In this document: positions 54,347 through 64,000 of the stretch, piece by piece
Position numbering within the stretch: position 1 is the first letter of the stretch
How the letters are laid out: the number at the start of each line of letters is the position of its first letter
NCBI GenBank assembly: GCA_000376725.2
Contig: KZ308677.1
Span: 447,670 to 511,669, forward strand
Direction: 5' to 3'
Origin: Ladona fulva
Lineage: Eukaryota > Arthropoda > Insecta > Odonata > Libellulidae
Length of the DNA stretch: 64,000 bases
Made by a program: the position numbers and the translations under genes
Notes under the pieces: generated by a model
Told to the model about the DNA's origin: nothing
The model's input: only the letters and a program-made list of their open reading frames with translations
The model's database searches: none

Positions 54347-57335
54347 GTCACTAACATTGAAACCTGTTTTCTATTATACCTATACTTTATGAAAATCGGT
54401 AATTGCTTTTGAGACATCCTATGACATAGAGTAAACAGTTATTGCTTGTTAAAGCTGCGCAACTAAAGAATATCAAACAGAAGAGGGAAGAAACATCTAC
54501 TCTATGAGTCCACGTTTCACACCCTTTTGGAAATGCCTCCAAAACCGAGATAAGTGCGCAATGAAAGGGCATTTCGTGAGCCGATAGTTAAACATGCGTC
54601 GACGCAGAAAAGCGACCCGGGTAATGACAGACAAACTCGTACATAGTTGAGGATTTTTGGGAGAAAATTTCGTATTTGGTGCATCGAGTGAATGGCTCCT
54701 GCGGCAGATTTCTGTTCCCTTAGCTACGCCGTCATTGATTTTCCATGGAAACGACTCTCTCTCTCTACGCGTAGCTATTCCAACTGATGCATTACCTCGC
54801 CAATAGAGAAGCACATTGGAATCAGTTGAGATTCAGATGATTATATTCTTAAGAATTCACTTTCTTATTAACTTTGTCCATATTGTGCTTCTGCGGTAAA
54901 ATAACTGTTGAAAGTGCGTCAATCTGTTTTATCTACGCACGTTTTAGGTGCGTGGAGTTGTGTCGGGTAGAAGAAGTTACATAGCCACGCGCCTCACAAT
55001 GTCCCATTTTCAGGACCGCGATAAAAAAACCGTAAAAATTGCAAAAAGTGGTTCTAATGCTACATTTGAAATTTCAAAGTTAAACAAACCTTCCATTTGG
55101 ACCAAAAGAGACTATTGTCTTAAAAGTTTTGCATTAAAACTACAAAAGATCTCAGTCAGTGGTTGAAAATTAACAGCGAAAATATTTCAAAAATTAAAAA
55201 AAAACTGTAGTAAGCGATGCGTCAGACGTCAAGATGGCGGCCCGCGGGTTGGATGCGACCCACCAACTCCTCTCGCGTCAAATGTCAATGAAAGTTTCGT
55301 TTTCGTAATATGACACAGATTAATAAAATATTCAGATTGAAACCTCTCTGTTTGTATATTCTTATTTATGAATTCTAAGCATTGTTATTATTATTATTAT
55401 ACTCCGAGACTAAAAGATTTAGCTCACTAAGGGACTTAGAAAGTTAGTCCGCCCTTTTATTAACGGACTGCTAAGCAACCAGCTTCGTTGTTAAGATATT
55501 GTTAAGGAGAGAAAACTTCCGTAAGAAATTGATGGCGACACGAATTTTCTCGTAAAAGTTAATATGAACGGACGGCAAAAGAAAATCGCAAAGAGGGCTC
55601 TCAAAGTGAGAATTCAGCATAAGTCGCCATGCGATAGCAATGTGGAGAATCATTAAATGTAAAACGACAGCAAAACGCCCCACCAATTGAGCCTAACGGA
55701 AAGAAATATCTTAAACAATTGCCGTCTATTCGGGAGGGAATAATAACAGATGGAACATTGTGGTTAGGAAAACGAAACAAATGAAGTGAATAGATATGGA
55801 CCACAGTTAATAAACTTATCAATGCATTGATAAAAATTGACACATATCACCGTTATGAGCGAACATTATATAACAATTCATTGCAGAACAGACGCTAATG
55901 TTCATATTTAGTCACTTCACTCGAAATTCCTTTGAAACTGGTGGGGAATCTCTCCCAACGAGTGATGGGGCACGTCTCCTTTTACTCCGGGAGTAACTGC
56001 CTCACTGGACAGTTTATCATCTAAAAATCCTCCAGCAAAAGTGACGAATAATCCTTCCGCAATCAATTTAAACCAAAAACACTCAGGAATATACTTGAAC
56101 TGATATGCCGATATAATTTCTAATGATCTTCATTACATCAAAGGGTAAAAAAAGGCCAATCTCACTTCTTTTCAATTATAAAGCCAATATTTCTAAAGAT
56201 GTTTCTCTAACACTTTAGCCGTATGCACTCATCAACACCACTGACTTGACGTGGGAATTAGCACAGCAATCTAGTGATTAACGCCGGAAATATGACAACT
56301 GGGGCATCTCTCCCGAGTTTACCCTATATTCTAACGAGTTGGAAACGACCTTACGCCATTCTGTAAGTTAATATGTCGACGAGATGCTCTTCCCTTCTTT
56401 TGACATCGTATGTACTCAAACAATTTTCTGGCAATGAATACACTCACTCTCTCTCATGAGAAGAATTCGAACCCGAGCATCTCATTGAGCACAGAATGAG
56501 GGAAAATGAGTTATACAACGAATTGACGATGCTTTTGCCAAATAAAAATGCATTCCCTTCCACTCACGACCAGCTTAACACTGCAACAACACGTGACTTT
56601 CTTAACATTCTCCCGATTTTGCATAAAGAGTACATCAGAGTAAATATTGTTGGAGAATGCTTCTGCCTAAAAACAGCGCCGAAATTAAGAGAAAAATAGA
56701 TTTCTCCATTTGTGCATCAGAAATCTTAAAACTGATTAACTGATCCTAAAAAGGTGCATTTCAGTGTCTAATTTCTTTAACCGAGTAACACAAATAGTGA
56801 ATTCACGATCATCCATGGGCGGATTATCCGTTTTACTAATTGTCCGTGCCTTATTTCCTGCGTTTCGTCGGTATTTTCCAAGATCTTTCAGAACAAATCA
56901 AACACAAAAACACGATTTCCGATTTGACTTACGTAAAATCTTTTCTTTGGAGCATTGCGATTGTAATAAATAATAATAATAAGTTTATTTCTGGTATTAC
57001 CACATTTACATTTCACAATAAATGCATATATACAACCATACGAGTACACATATATTTAAGCAGAAGTAAGCATTCATATTACAGACAGACCTTTACAATA
57101 TAGAATATATACTTATGCAAATATAATCGTGAATTTCTTATAAAATCATTATTGAGCTCCCTCACAACTGCCTGGTCAGTAATTCAGGAATGTTTCTTAG
57201 GGCTAAAGAAGATCAAAAATCAAGAAAAAACAAAACTGCTATCAATACAATTTCAATCTCAATAAATTTTTATACGGTTAAAGCTGTCAACATCTATATT
57301 ATCACATAATATGTTGCATAATTTGCAGTTTTAGG
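54347..57335. other. no recognisable gene
   Basis: Contains an ATT microsatellite (about 55383-55401). The frame 54497-54814 (105 codons, minus) is unmatched. A B-box-like TTCGAACCCGAGC at 56467-56479 has no supporting tRNA fold. Confidence 0.4.
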
Positions 57336-57418
57336 ATAACTGTACACCTATAACTGGCACCGTTGCCACCGGGTCCCACGACCTAATCGCGACGGGTAAT
57401 TCCTAAATAAATAAATAA
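57336..57418 (+). repeat. retroelement 3' tail ending in (AAAT)n
   Basis: CCGTTGCCACCGGGTCCCAC, then GCGACGGGTAATTCCTAAAT and AAATAAAT repeats. Confidence 0.5.
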
Positions 57419-57639
57419 ATACGCATAAAAAATGCACACAGCTTTAATCAGCATTACACTCGCAGTATTGATGAATAAATTACATGATATGAACTCCATA
57501 TCTCTCATAAATCCTTAGAAACTACCATCTCAATAAGAAATACAATCTACAAAATCAATAATATAGAAACATCGTTGAATACAAATCAATGCAATCGCAA
57601 TTTTCTTTTTAAGATTACAAGGTTAACATTATGTACATC

Positions 57640-57905
57640 AATTTCAATTTCACCATATTTTCTTAACGAAGCTGGTTTCCTTAAGTGCTTTTCCGCATAT
57701 ATTATGGACGCGGGCACTCCTTTTTAAGTTATATTCACGAATAACTTAAAAAGGAGCGTTCTTCTGTTAATAAGTTTATCCATCGGATACTGTACGGATA
57801 ATCATTGGAGATCGATTTTATTTCGAAGAAGTTAACTACTGAACATTTGTCTACATTTAGCTCTAATTGCCAATCATCGAACCATTTCATAGTTCTATAC
57901 GTTGT
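57640..57905 (-). mobile_element. LINE-A fragment with an embedded perfect palindrome
   Basis: The minus-strand frame 57917-57735 includes KWFDDWQLELNVDKCSVVNF (reverse transcriptase end) and FFEIKSIS. Further left are DYPYSIRW and an equivalent of HNICGKALKE (57700-57670). Where other copies read TLTNNLTWGTH, this one has the 40-base palindrome at 57717-57756. Confidence 0.8.
57717..57756. repeat. perfect 16-base-arm palindrome
   Basis: CTCCTTTTTAAGTTAT, loop ATTCACGA, then ATAACTTAAAAAGGAG. Confidence 0.95.
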
Positions 57906-57921
57906 GTTGTTCCACAAGAGT

Positions 57922-57990
57922 CCAAAGACCTAAATCACCGAGAATCGAACCTCTTCCACCAAAGGCGAACGCCTTGGCTATGCGGGATAT
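57922..57990 (-). repeat. tRNA-derived SINE head
   Basis: On the minus strand CCGCATAGCCAAGGCGTTCG provides the A box and GAGGTTCGATTCTCGG the B box. Sequence beyond is GATTTAGGTCTTTGGACTC. The body differs from SINE-1. Confidence 0.65.
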
Positions 57991-58049
57991 AAAAATAAGA
58001 CTTCATTTTTTTATTGTAGATTCAGAGTATAGCAAATTACTCTTCACAA

Positions 58050-58108
58050 ACATGTCCTCGCAGGGATTTGAACCCAGGATAAGGCATCTCAAACGGCAGG
58101 GAACTGTG
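58050..58108 (-). repeat. possible tRNA-derived SINE head
   Basis: The minus strand has TGCCGTTTGAGATGCC and CCTGGGTTCAAATCCC (a B box within a T-arm-like pairing). The A box is not clear. Confidence 0.4.
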
Positions 58109-58974
58109 ATTTATAAGTATTGAAATCTGTTTGAATAGACTGAGTAGTATTACTCGCTACTTTTAAAAGGAGATGTGAATTCTTTTCCGCAGAGTCCAAA
58201 CACGTCACACGGATAATTAAGATGGGACGCCACTGAATGTGGAGAACGGCCAACGAATCTTCTAGACTTAAAAGGACGTAGGAAAATACGAATGTATTTA
58301 GTCTTACCGTTACAGGTGACGTCAATAGTCTCTGGAAAATTCGAATAATTGTTCAAACGAGAAGAGAGGCTGGGCTTGGAGGGATTTCAAGATGACTCAG
58401 AAGAGGCTGATGGGGGATAAGTAATCCATGAAATGGAAAGTGTTTGGTTATAGAGAAAACATACATATATTGCTCGGAAAAGGGAAGCAGCTACTATCGG
58501 ATTTTTAATTATGTGCCCCCAGGAATTTGTCAATTTATTGCCAGATTAATACAAAACGCAAATGAACAATTCTTACACCAAACAAAAGTTAAATTTAAAT
58601 TCTTTTTGTCGTATTTTTTGATGACACAGATGAAAAAGTTTATCTGCCGTGAACAAATATTTAAACCAAGGTAACAAAAAAGCCACTTCTTTCCGAATGT
58701 CGGAGTTTTCGCGATATATAAAATTCAATTGCAAGGAAACGGCGCAACTTACGGCAACGCAATTTCATCCAGAGTTGCATTAAGGCGATCTCAGTCTGAT
58801 GAAATTTCTAAAATAAAACAAATATCGTAGTTAATTGGTGAAAATGTTTGAAATCTATCTAGTCGTAGTTTTGTTCTTACGAAAAATTGATTGCACAGTC
58901 GCGTTCACAATTGTATTAGAATATTTTTCTGAACGGAAAATTTGGAATTTAGTCATATTTTAGATTATCACAAT
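58109..58974. other. no recognisable gene
   Basis: Nothing recognised. Confidence 0.4.
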
Positions 58975-59405
58975 ATCGTCTCACTTTAACCGTGTTAATT
59001 CCTCACTATGAATTTGGACGTGTCGAGAAAGCCCATTAAGGAACTATCTATTATATGTTCCATTATTTTACCGCTCATTGACGTTATAGAGATCGGTCTA
59101 TAATTCGATGGGTCCTCTTTGAAGCCGCTTTTAAATATTGGAGTAACCTTCGCAATTTTCTAATCTTTTGGGACCTTCTTCATCTACATAAATACCCTGA
59201 AATCAGCCCTTTGGCGTGTGGCAGGGGGTCACCTGCCTTCGCTTCTAGACTTTTCAAATGTTGCTTTTAGAAAAGGAGCTACGCTTTCCGCTACTTCCTT
59301 GAATACCTGAACCGGTATGTGTTCAGGATCAGGAGTTAGGTAATTGGGAAATAGCTATGAATTGAATAGCATTGAATTTGATTTCGTCTAATCGGAGATG
59401 TGTTA
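58975..59405 (-). mobile_element. LINE reverse transcriptase N-terminal fragment (LINE-F) split by a tiny insertion
   Basis: On the minus strand it encodes IPVQVFKEVAESVAPFLKAT, then FEKSRSEG (59320-59240). A 57-base insertion follows, then KIAKVTPIFKSGFKEDPSNY, RPISITSMSGKIMEHIIDSS and LMGFLDTSKF (59155-59005). The KVTPIFK...NYRPISITS motif is the classic start of the non-LTR polymerase domain. A stop (TAG) and a frame change are present. It may be the 5' portion of the LINE-A/B family, which other copies in this window lack. Confidence 0.88.
59179..59235 (-). mobile_element. 57-base LINE-A 3'-end insertion
   Basis: On the minus strand it holds GACCCCCTGCCACACGCC and AAAGGGCTGATTTCAGGGTA, then TTTATGTAGATGAA. 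CCTTC flanks both sides (59174-59178 and 59236-59240), an apparent 5-base target duplication. Only the terminal stem-loop and tail were inserted. Confidence 0.85.
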
Positions 59406-59739
59406 GAAAATTAAGAACATGAGTAAAATAGTTCAAAACGATTCTTTTCCTTTTATGGAGATCTTGTATTTTCCACGAACAAGACTGATTATTAATTATA
59501 TGTAATACGAGAGATATTTTTTCATTTCATCCACTGGCTTGAGAACCTACGATGAGTTCTGTTACTATATTTTATGATTCTGATAAAATTAAATAAGTCA
59601 ATGGACTGAGTCACTATTTAAGATGTGTTTTTACAATAGAATTAGAAGTTGTGAAGAGCTAACATAATTTTCATTTCTCTGTTTTACTATAAAAAGAGTT
59701 TTATAACATAAATGGAAAGGAATGGAAAATCTAGATTAA
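59406..59739. other. no recognisable gene
   Basis: AT-rich sequence; nothing recognised. Confidence 0.4.
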
Positions 59740-59912
59740 AAGTAATGATAATTATAATAATGTCTTTATTTAAAGGGAATTTTAGTCTGAAGAGACCATT
59801 CTTACAATTAACGTTGTAGGGTCGACCATGAGCAACCATGCCCTAACCAGGTTTCGAACCCAGTACCTCGGCCTTGCTGGGACAGCACGCTAAAGACCGA
59901 AGCCAGGGTGGA
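59740..59912 (-). repeat. tRNA-derived SINE-2, most complete copy
   Basis: On the minus strand the head includes TCTTTAGCGTGCTGTCCCAG and TACTGGGTTCGAAACC (B box). The body GGGCATGGTTGCTCATGGTC follows, then GGTCTCTTCAGACTAAAATT, AATAAAGACATTATTATAAT and an AT tail. The last part equals the solo ends at 4.97 and 27.0 kb. Confidence 0.7.
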
Positions 59913-61469
59913 ATCACCTTGATGGTGAAAGAATTCAAATTCTATTGATTTTGAATTTTAATCATTAAAACTGATCGCGTTCGGCTGATTAGTTTAGAGA
60001 AAACGGACGGAGTAAAGTAAAGGACTAAAGGTTTTTGTTGATAAGGAATATTGTCAAAAAATGTCTCCAAATAGATGCAAAAACCCATCACCGAAACATT
60101 AAAAACCCTTTCCACCATCTAGTATGGATTTCCGAGTATTTACGCATTAGGAAAACCACGTTTGGTCCTTGCGAAATACATCGTCAAAGATTGAAAACAA
60201 GTGATGAAAGAATTTACTCGGTGATTAGTTAAGAATATTGAATACATCAATTTCTTGAATAAATCACACTCCATGTGACTTAAATTCGAATAATAACAGG
60301 CGTGAATTTGAGTCGCAAATGCTAACAGCTTCTTTGCAAATTTCAAGTTAGAAATTGATTTAGACGAGAAGTAAGCATTTCGAGAGAAATTTACTCGGAG
60401 CCATATTATTTGCGAGGTATTTTAGATCTACGAAGCAATGTGTCAGCAAATAAACTCTAAATTAATTTCAATTAAAGGAATTATTGACGGAGAATTAATT
60501 TCGATTTAATGCCTTTTTTAACGTATCTTCATTCAGACCCATAACAACACGGGATGAGGCGGAAGGAAATCTCTGAATCATTCGACTTATTATAATTAAA
60601 GTGAATATCCTCCGATTTTCCCACTTCCGATAGAAACAGACAAATTATCATCAAAGGAGAGCGAAATTAGAATTCGAGTGTGCAACTGAAAGTAATAAGA
60701 CAGCAATTCCACTTTTTAAATTTGCTACACAAGTGACAGCAACCACATACAAAGGGAAGCATCGGTGTTTGGACTCCAGGGCATGCATCGGCTGTTGATT
60801 ACATTAGCACACTGCATTTGCTGGCATCGGAGCAATCCCAGAGCCAAGCGAACGGGACTCATGTTTCCATGGTGATAGTACTTTCATAACACAAACAAAC
60901 GTCAATATTTGTTTGCGCTGTAAATACAATTCGCCTGTAATAATATGTATACCTGCTTAAGTACGTCTCTATTTCAAGCGAAGTTGAGACCCAACAGTCC
61001 ATTGTTACAATCAACTCGTTACTAAGGAATGATACAATGGAATAAAGCGGCAAAAAATACTATACAATCTCATAACTAAAGTAGGAAGTTTGCATGTGTT
61101 TATATTCACCTAAAATTCGAGAACAAGAAGTCAGACAACTTTCTAAATTTAAAGAAAGTTATGTGTCCTCTCTGCGCAGATAATAGATTACCTTTAATTT
61201 GCCTAAAGATCTCCGGTTTGACCCCAGACAAGCGTTCCATAAGAAATAAAGGGAGAATTCTCTTTTTTCGCTTGCAGGGTGTATTTAATTTGCTAAATAA
61301 AATTAGCAATTATTTATTTAATATATCATTGCAAGTTGGTCGGTGGACCAGGTGGCAATGTTGAGGGCTTTATCATTTGCTTGATCATTGGTATATCAAT
61401 GGCGATAAGTATCATGATGATGTGCATGGGACTTCGGACCAGCTCCTATTACTATATCATCAGTCTTAC
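59913..61469. other. no recognisable gene
   Basis: Frames below 80 codons, unmatched. Confidence 0.4.
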
Positions 61470-61840
61470 TTAATCGAGAAAAGACCAAAAGAAGAAATAT
61501 TGAATTAAAAGTCTTATTTTGACCATGGAACGATACTTTCGACTCCAAATCGCGAAAATTCTGATAAAATAGACAAATATTTAGTGATATTTTGTAGTTG
61601 TAAACAACCGGTCTCCCTGACAACCAAACCAATAGTTGAATCCAAGATGATTCATTTTAGTTCACTTTTATCGCTTGCAGAGTTTGTTTCTTTCGCAAAA
61701 TTAAATAAGAAAGAATAGTCGCATGAAATTGAGAAAAGTACCAAGAGAAGTGAAATTGAATGAAGATACTTATTTTTGACGTCGAATACAATTTTTGTTC
61801 AAAATTGAGCGAATTTGGATCAAATAAACGTATGAGCGTA
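61470..61840 (-). repeat. repeat C, copy 11, partly duplicated
   Basis: The minus-strand middle block of repeat C occurs twice in a row: 61670-61840 (with TTTAATTTTGCGAAAGAAAC) and 61475-61665 (with a GGTTGTCAGGGAGACCGGTT block and TTTACAACTACAAAATATCA). The TTC(A/T)ATTT(C)... (T/A)CTTCT block is present in both, so the order is a partial tandem duplication. Confidence 0.65.
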
Positions 61841-61842
61841 AA

Positions 61843-61988
61843 ATAAGAGAAATAGTCGAGGAGTCGTTTGAAGGACTCATTCTTTCCGCGAACGATGCGC
61901 GATAACAATAAACTAAAGAGGTAACTCGAACACTCGATGTTTACACCCCCTGCCACACGCCGAAAGGTGGCTTGCGGGGTATTTAAGT
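61843..61988 (+). mobile_element. LINE-A 3' end
   Basis: AATAAGAGAAATAGTCGAGG, the frame end with CATTCTTTCCGCGAACGAT, the stem-loop ACACCCCCTGCCACACGCC with GAAAGGTGGCTTGCGGGG (61945-61979), and TATTTAAGTAGAAG. It abuts repeat C copy 11 on its left. Confidence 0.85.
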
Positions 61989-62994
61989 AGAAGTATTAGA
62001 ACATTAAAACGAACATTGCTGTGACTAGCCATGTTGATGCCACATAAAAGCGGGTCTTAAGACGAAAAAGGTTGGACTTGAGTACTATAAGAGAGAAAAC
62101 GTCTTAGAAATTATTATTCTACGGTCGAATATTGTTTGGACGCGAAAGTTTTGATTAACGTATCGATTTCCGCAAAATTCTCCAAGAAATTTTAGCAAAT
62201 GTTTTCATTATTACGTATAAAAGTTTGGTTGCTATAACGACCATTAAACTTTTTCAGATTTACTCACGTCGGGTGCTAAATCGATAAAAATGGCGGTAGC
62301 TAGTAAGAAATTTCCAAATAAATCCAAATGTCTGATTTTTGCGATTTTCGAATGATACTATAATTTTAGACGAAGAATTAGCCAAATGCGATCTTCGCAT
62401 CGAAATGAATTAAAGGAAATTGCACAATGCAAAATGGAGGATTTGGTGAAGTCTTGGCGGTATTCCTTAAGCTTTATACTGTGTGTAAACCTAACCGAGT
62501 TTTCTTCAATGGAACTGTTACCGATATATTATAACGAATACTTGAGAGGTATCTTCCAGAAAAATCAACAATAGGGATTAATCATTATTATAATAACAAT
62601 TCTTACTAAATGATTCATGAATTACAACAATTAATGGAGTTGTATCTATTGTTGATAGTAAAAATCAATAATATGCATTAATCACTATAATAATAATTGA
62701 ATGATTACTACGATAATTAATGGTATTTGTGTCTACTGTTGATAATAAAGGCATGGAACTCAAGACATCGACCATCTTACACTCATAACTTGAAGATGCG
62801 TTGATTAGTACGTGAAATTTGACTACGGGGACAGATTATGCAATCAAAATGACGAATGAAATTACGAAGACTTTTAACCTTTTTCTGAGACAATAACTTG
62901 GGAAGACATAACTTCCGACTCCAACACTCCAAATAGTTCCATCGCTACGCATCGCGATCTTCAACTATCCTGACTGCGATGTTATAGAAAGTCT
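61989..62994. other. no recognisable gene
   Basis: Around 62560-62760 ATT-rich motifs close to TTGTTGATAGTAAAAATCAA and AATAATTGA recur, forming an imperfect direct repeat of about 110 bases. No gene is seen. Confidence 0.4.
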
Positions 62995-63850
62995 CACAAA
63001 CCACATCCTTTACATAAATATATCAACTTGCCAAGCATATATATCAATGATATAAGCGATAAAATTGATATTAATGTCTTTGCAGATGACACATACGATA
63101 AAGAAATGTCAAGTGACGAAGAGATTAGTTCGGTGTCAGACGATTTAATTCATATTCAAAGGTGGTGCAAATATAGCAACTAAATCTTAAGTAATGTAAA
63201 TAAATTCTGTGTAGTAAACTTCTTCGAAAGTAAACAATTGCGTCAGAACCACCTGTAAAATATTAGTGGAATGAATATAAATGTAGTCGACTCAATTGAA
63301 TATTTCCGAATAACTCTTATGAATGACTTAAACAGGAGCCCACATATTCGAATAATCTGCGGTAAAGCTATTAAAGCTCGGTTTTATGAAGCGCATTGTA
63401 AGTAGTTGCGATGAAAAGGTTAGAAAGCGATGTTATTACACCTTAGTAATGCCCTATCTGGAATATGCGGCGAGTATATGGAATCCAGCGGATGAAACGA
63501 ATGCTCGCAAACTCGAGAAAGTGCAGTGCAAGGCGATACAATTTGTGCTACGATGGAAAATCAAGCGTTATGAAAATACTCTCAGACGCAGGTTGACAAT
63601 CCTTGAAAGAAAGGAGATTAGGCTGCGATTGTTAATAAATCAAGAGAAAGTATATTCGCAGTAATCGGTATTATGCGACCCCATTCTGCCATTTCGGCCG
63701 ACCCGAGAGTTAAATAAGAGAAATAATTGCGAAAACAAGTCGTTTTAGGGACTCATTCTTTCCCATACGCGATGCCAATAAGCTAAAAAGGAAGCTCGAA
63801 TGCTTGGTGTTTGCACCCCCTGCCACACCCCCGCTCGCAGGGTATTGATG
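62995..63850 (+). mobile_element. LINE-A, longest copy in the window
   Basis: It starts within the palm domain: LPSIYINDISDKIDINVFAD, then DTYDKEMSSDEE with FADD intact. It continues IHIQRWCKYSN, KFCVVNFFESKQLRQ, VVDSIEYFRITLMNDLNRS and RKRCYYTLVMPYLEYAASIW, then NPADETNARKLEKVQCKAIQ, the equivalent of LRRRLTILERKEIRLRLLIN, a degraded FFP end and the stem-loop GCACCCCCTGCCACACCCCC (63816-63844). At least four stops or frame changes are present. This copy gives the order of parts used to place all shorter LINE-A fragments. Confidence 0.85.
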
Positions 63851-64000
63851 TATTGTCTGTCCAACATCATGAAGACACAATGGATTTCTTATGGCCCCGT
63901 GCATTTCTTACGGGAGATCGGCGCGCGCTGTTGCCACTTTTGCATAAAAAAAAGACAGTTGGCAAAAATTAATTTCTAATACTTTTATCATACAGCAAAA

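Noticed and set aside
56467..56479. B-box-like TTCGAACCCGAGC
   Set aside because: No A box at the right distance and no cloverleaf.
1..64000. CRISPR arrays, prokaryotic operons, phage or plasmid functions
   Set aside because: No regularly spaced repeats and no prokaryotic gene density. The LINE, SINE and DNA-transposon content is eukaryotic.

Overview
The window reads as a eukaryotic, probably arthropod (insect-like), intergenic or heterochromatin-like segment. It is AT-rich. It has no convincing intact host gene, no operon-like structure and no ribosomal or spliceosomal RNA gene. Nearly everything recognisable is interspersed repeat: decayed non-LTR retrotransposons (LINEs), tRNA-derived SINEs, remnants of DNA transposons (hAT, PIF/Harbinger, mariner, solo terminal repeats) and one abundant unclassified family with a 5' hairpin. 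The species cannot be named from the sequence. The arthropod guess rests on the mix of elements and on the mariner type, and it is inference.

The dominant component, called LINE-A here, is a CR1/Jockey-like element. Copies are 5' truncated, broken by stops and frameshifts, and end in the same 3' module: a coding end like FFPRTIRD, then a stem-loop built on CCCTGC...GCAGGG with an inner GCCGAAAGG, then a short tail often containing GTAGAT. Copies or 3' ends lie near 4.2, 6.2, 7.0, 20.3, 23.3, 30, 38, 44.3, 46.1, 47.6, 51.8, 57.8, 59.2, 61.9 and 63.4 kb. A related LINE-B lies at 9.0-9.8, 18.7-19.4 and 37.1 kb. Other LINE lineages are at 0-1 kb (L2/CR1 type), 31.4 kb, 46.9-47.6 kb and 59.0-59.4 kb.

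DNA transposons: three related hAT remnants (1.9-2.9, 11.9-12.4, 44.4-45.0 kb); a PIF/Harbinger-like element (12.5-14.0 kb) with two truncated convergent genes, a transposase and a MADF/Myb-type partner; a 535-bp mariner with terminal inverted repeats (40.7-41.3 kb); an element ending ACCGTATTT (15.5-16.6 kb) with another repeat nested in it; and a 511-bp insertion flanked by TTAA (29.5-30.0 kb). A family called repeat C here starts with a hairpin, CCCGTTGATTCTCAACGGG, and has at least eleven copies.

Nesting gives a relative history. A LINE-A inserted into repeat F (37.8 kb). A SINE inserted into a LINE-B (19.05 kb). A 57-bp LINE-A 3' end inserted into another LINE's reverse transcriptase (59.2 kb). 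The TTAA element inserted into a LINE-A (29.5 kb). The youngest-looking event is a roughly 225-bp segment present twice at near identity (39.9 and 43.1 kb), with the second copy ending at an assembly N. Ns also occur at 5022-5023 and 52313. The remaining stretches show no recognisable gene.
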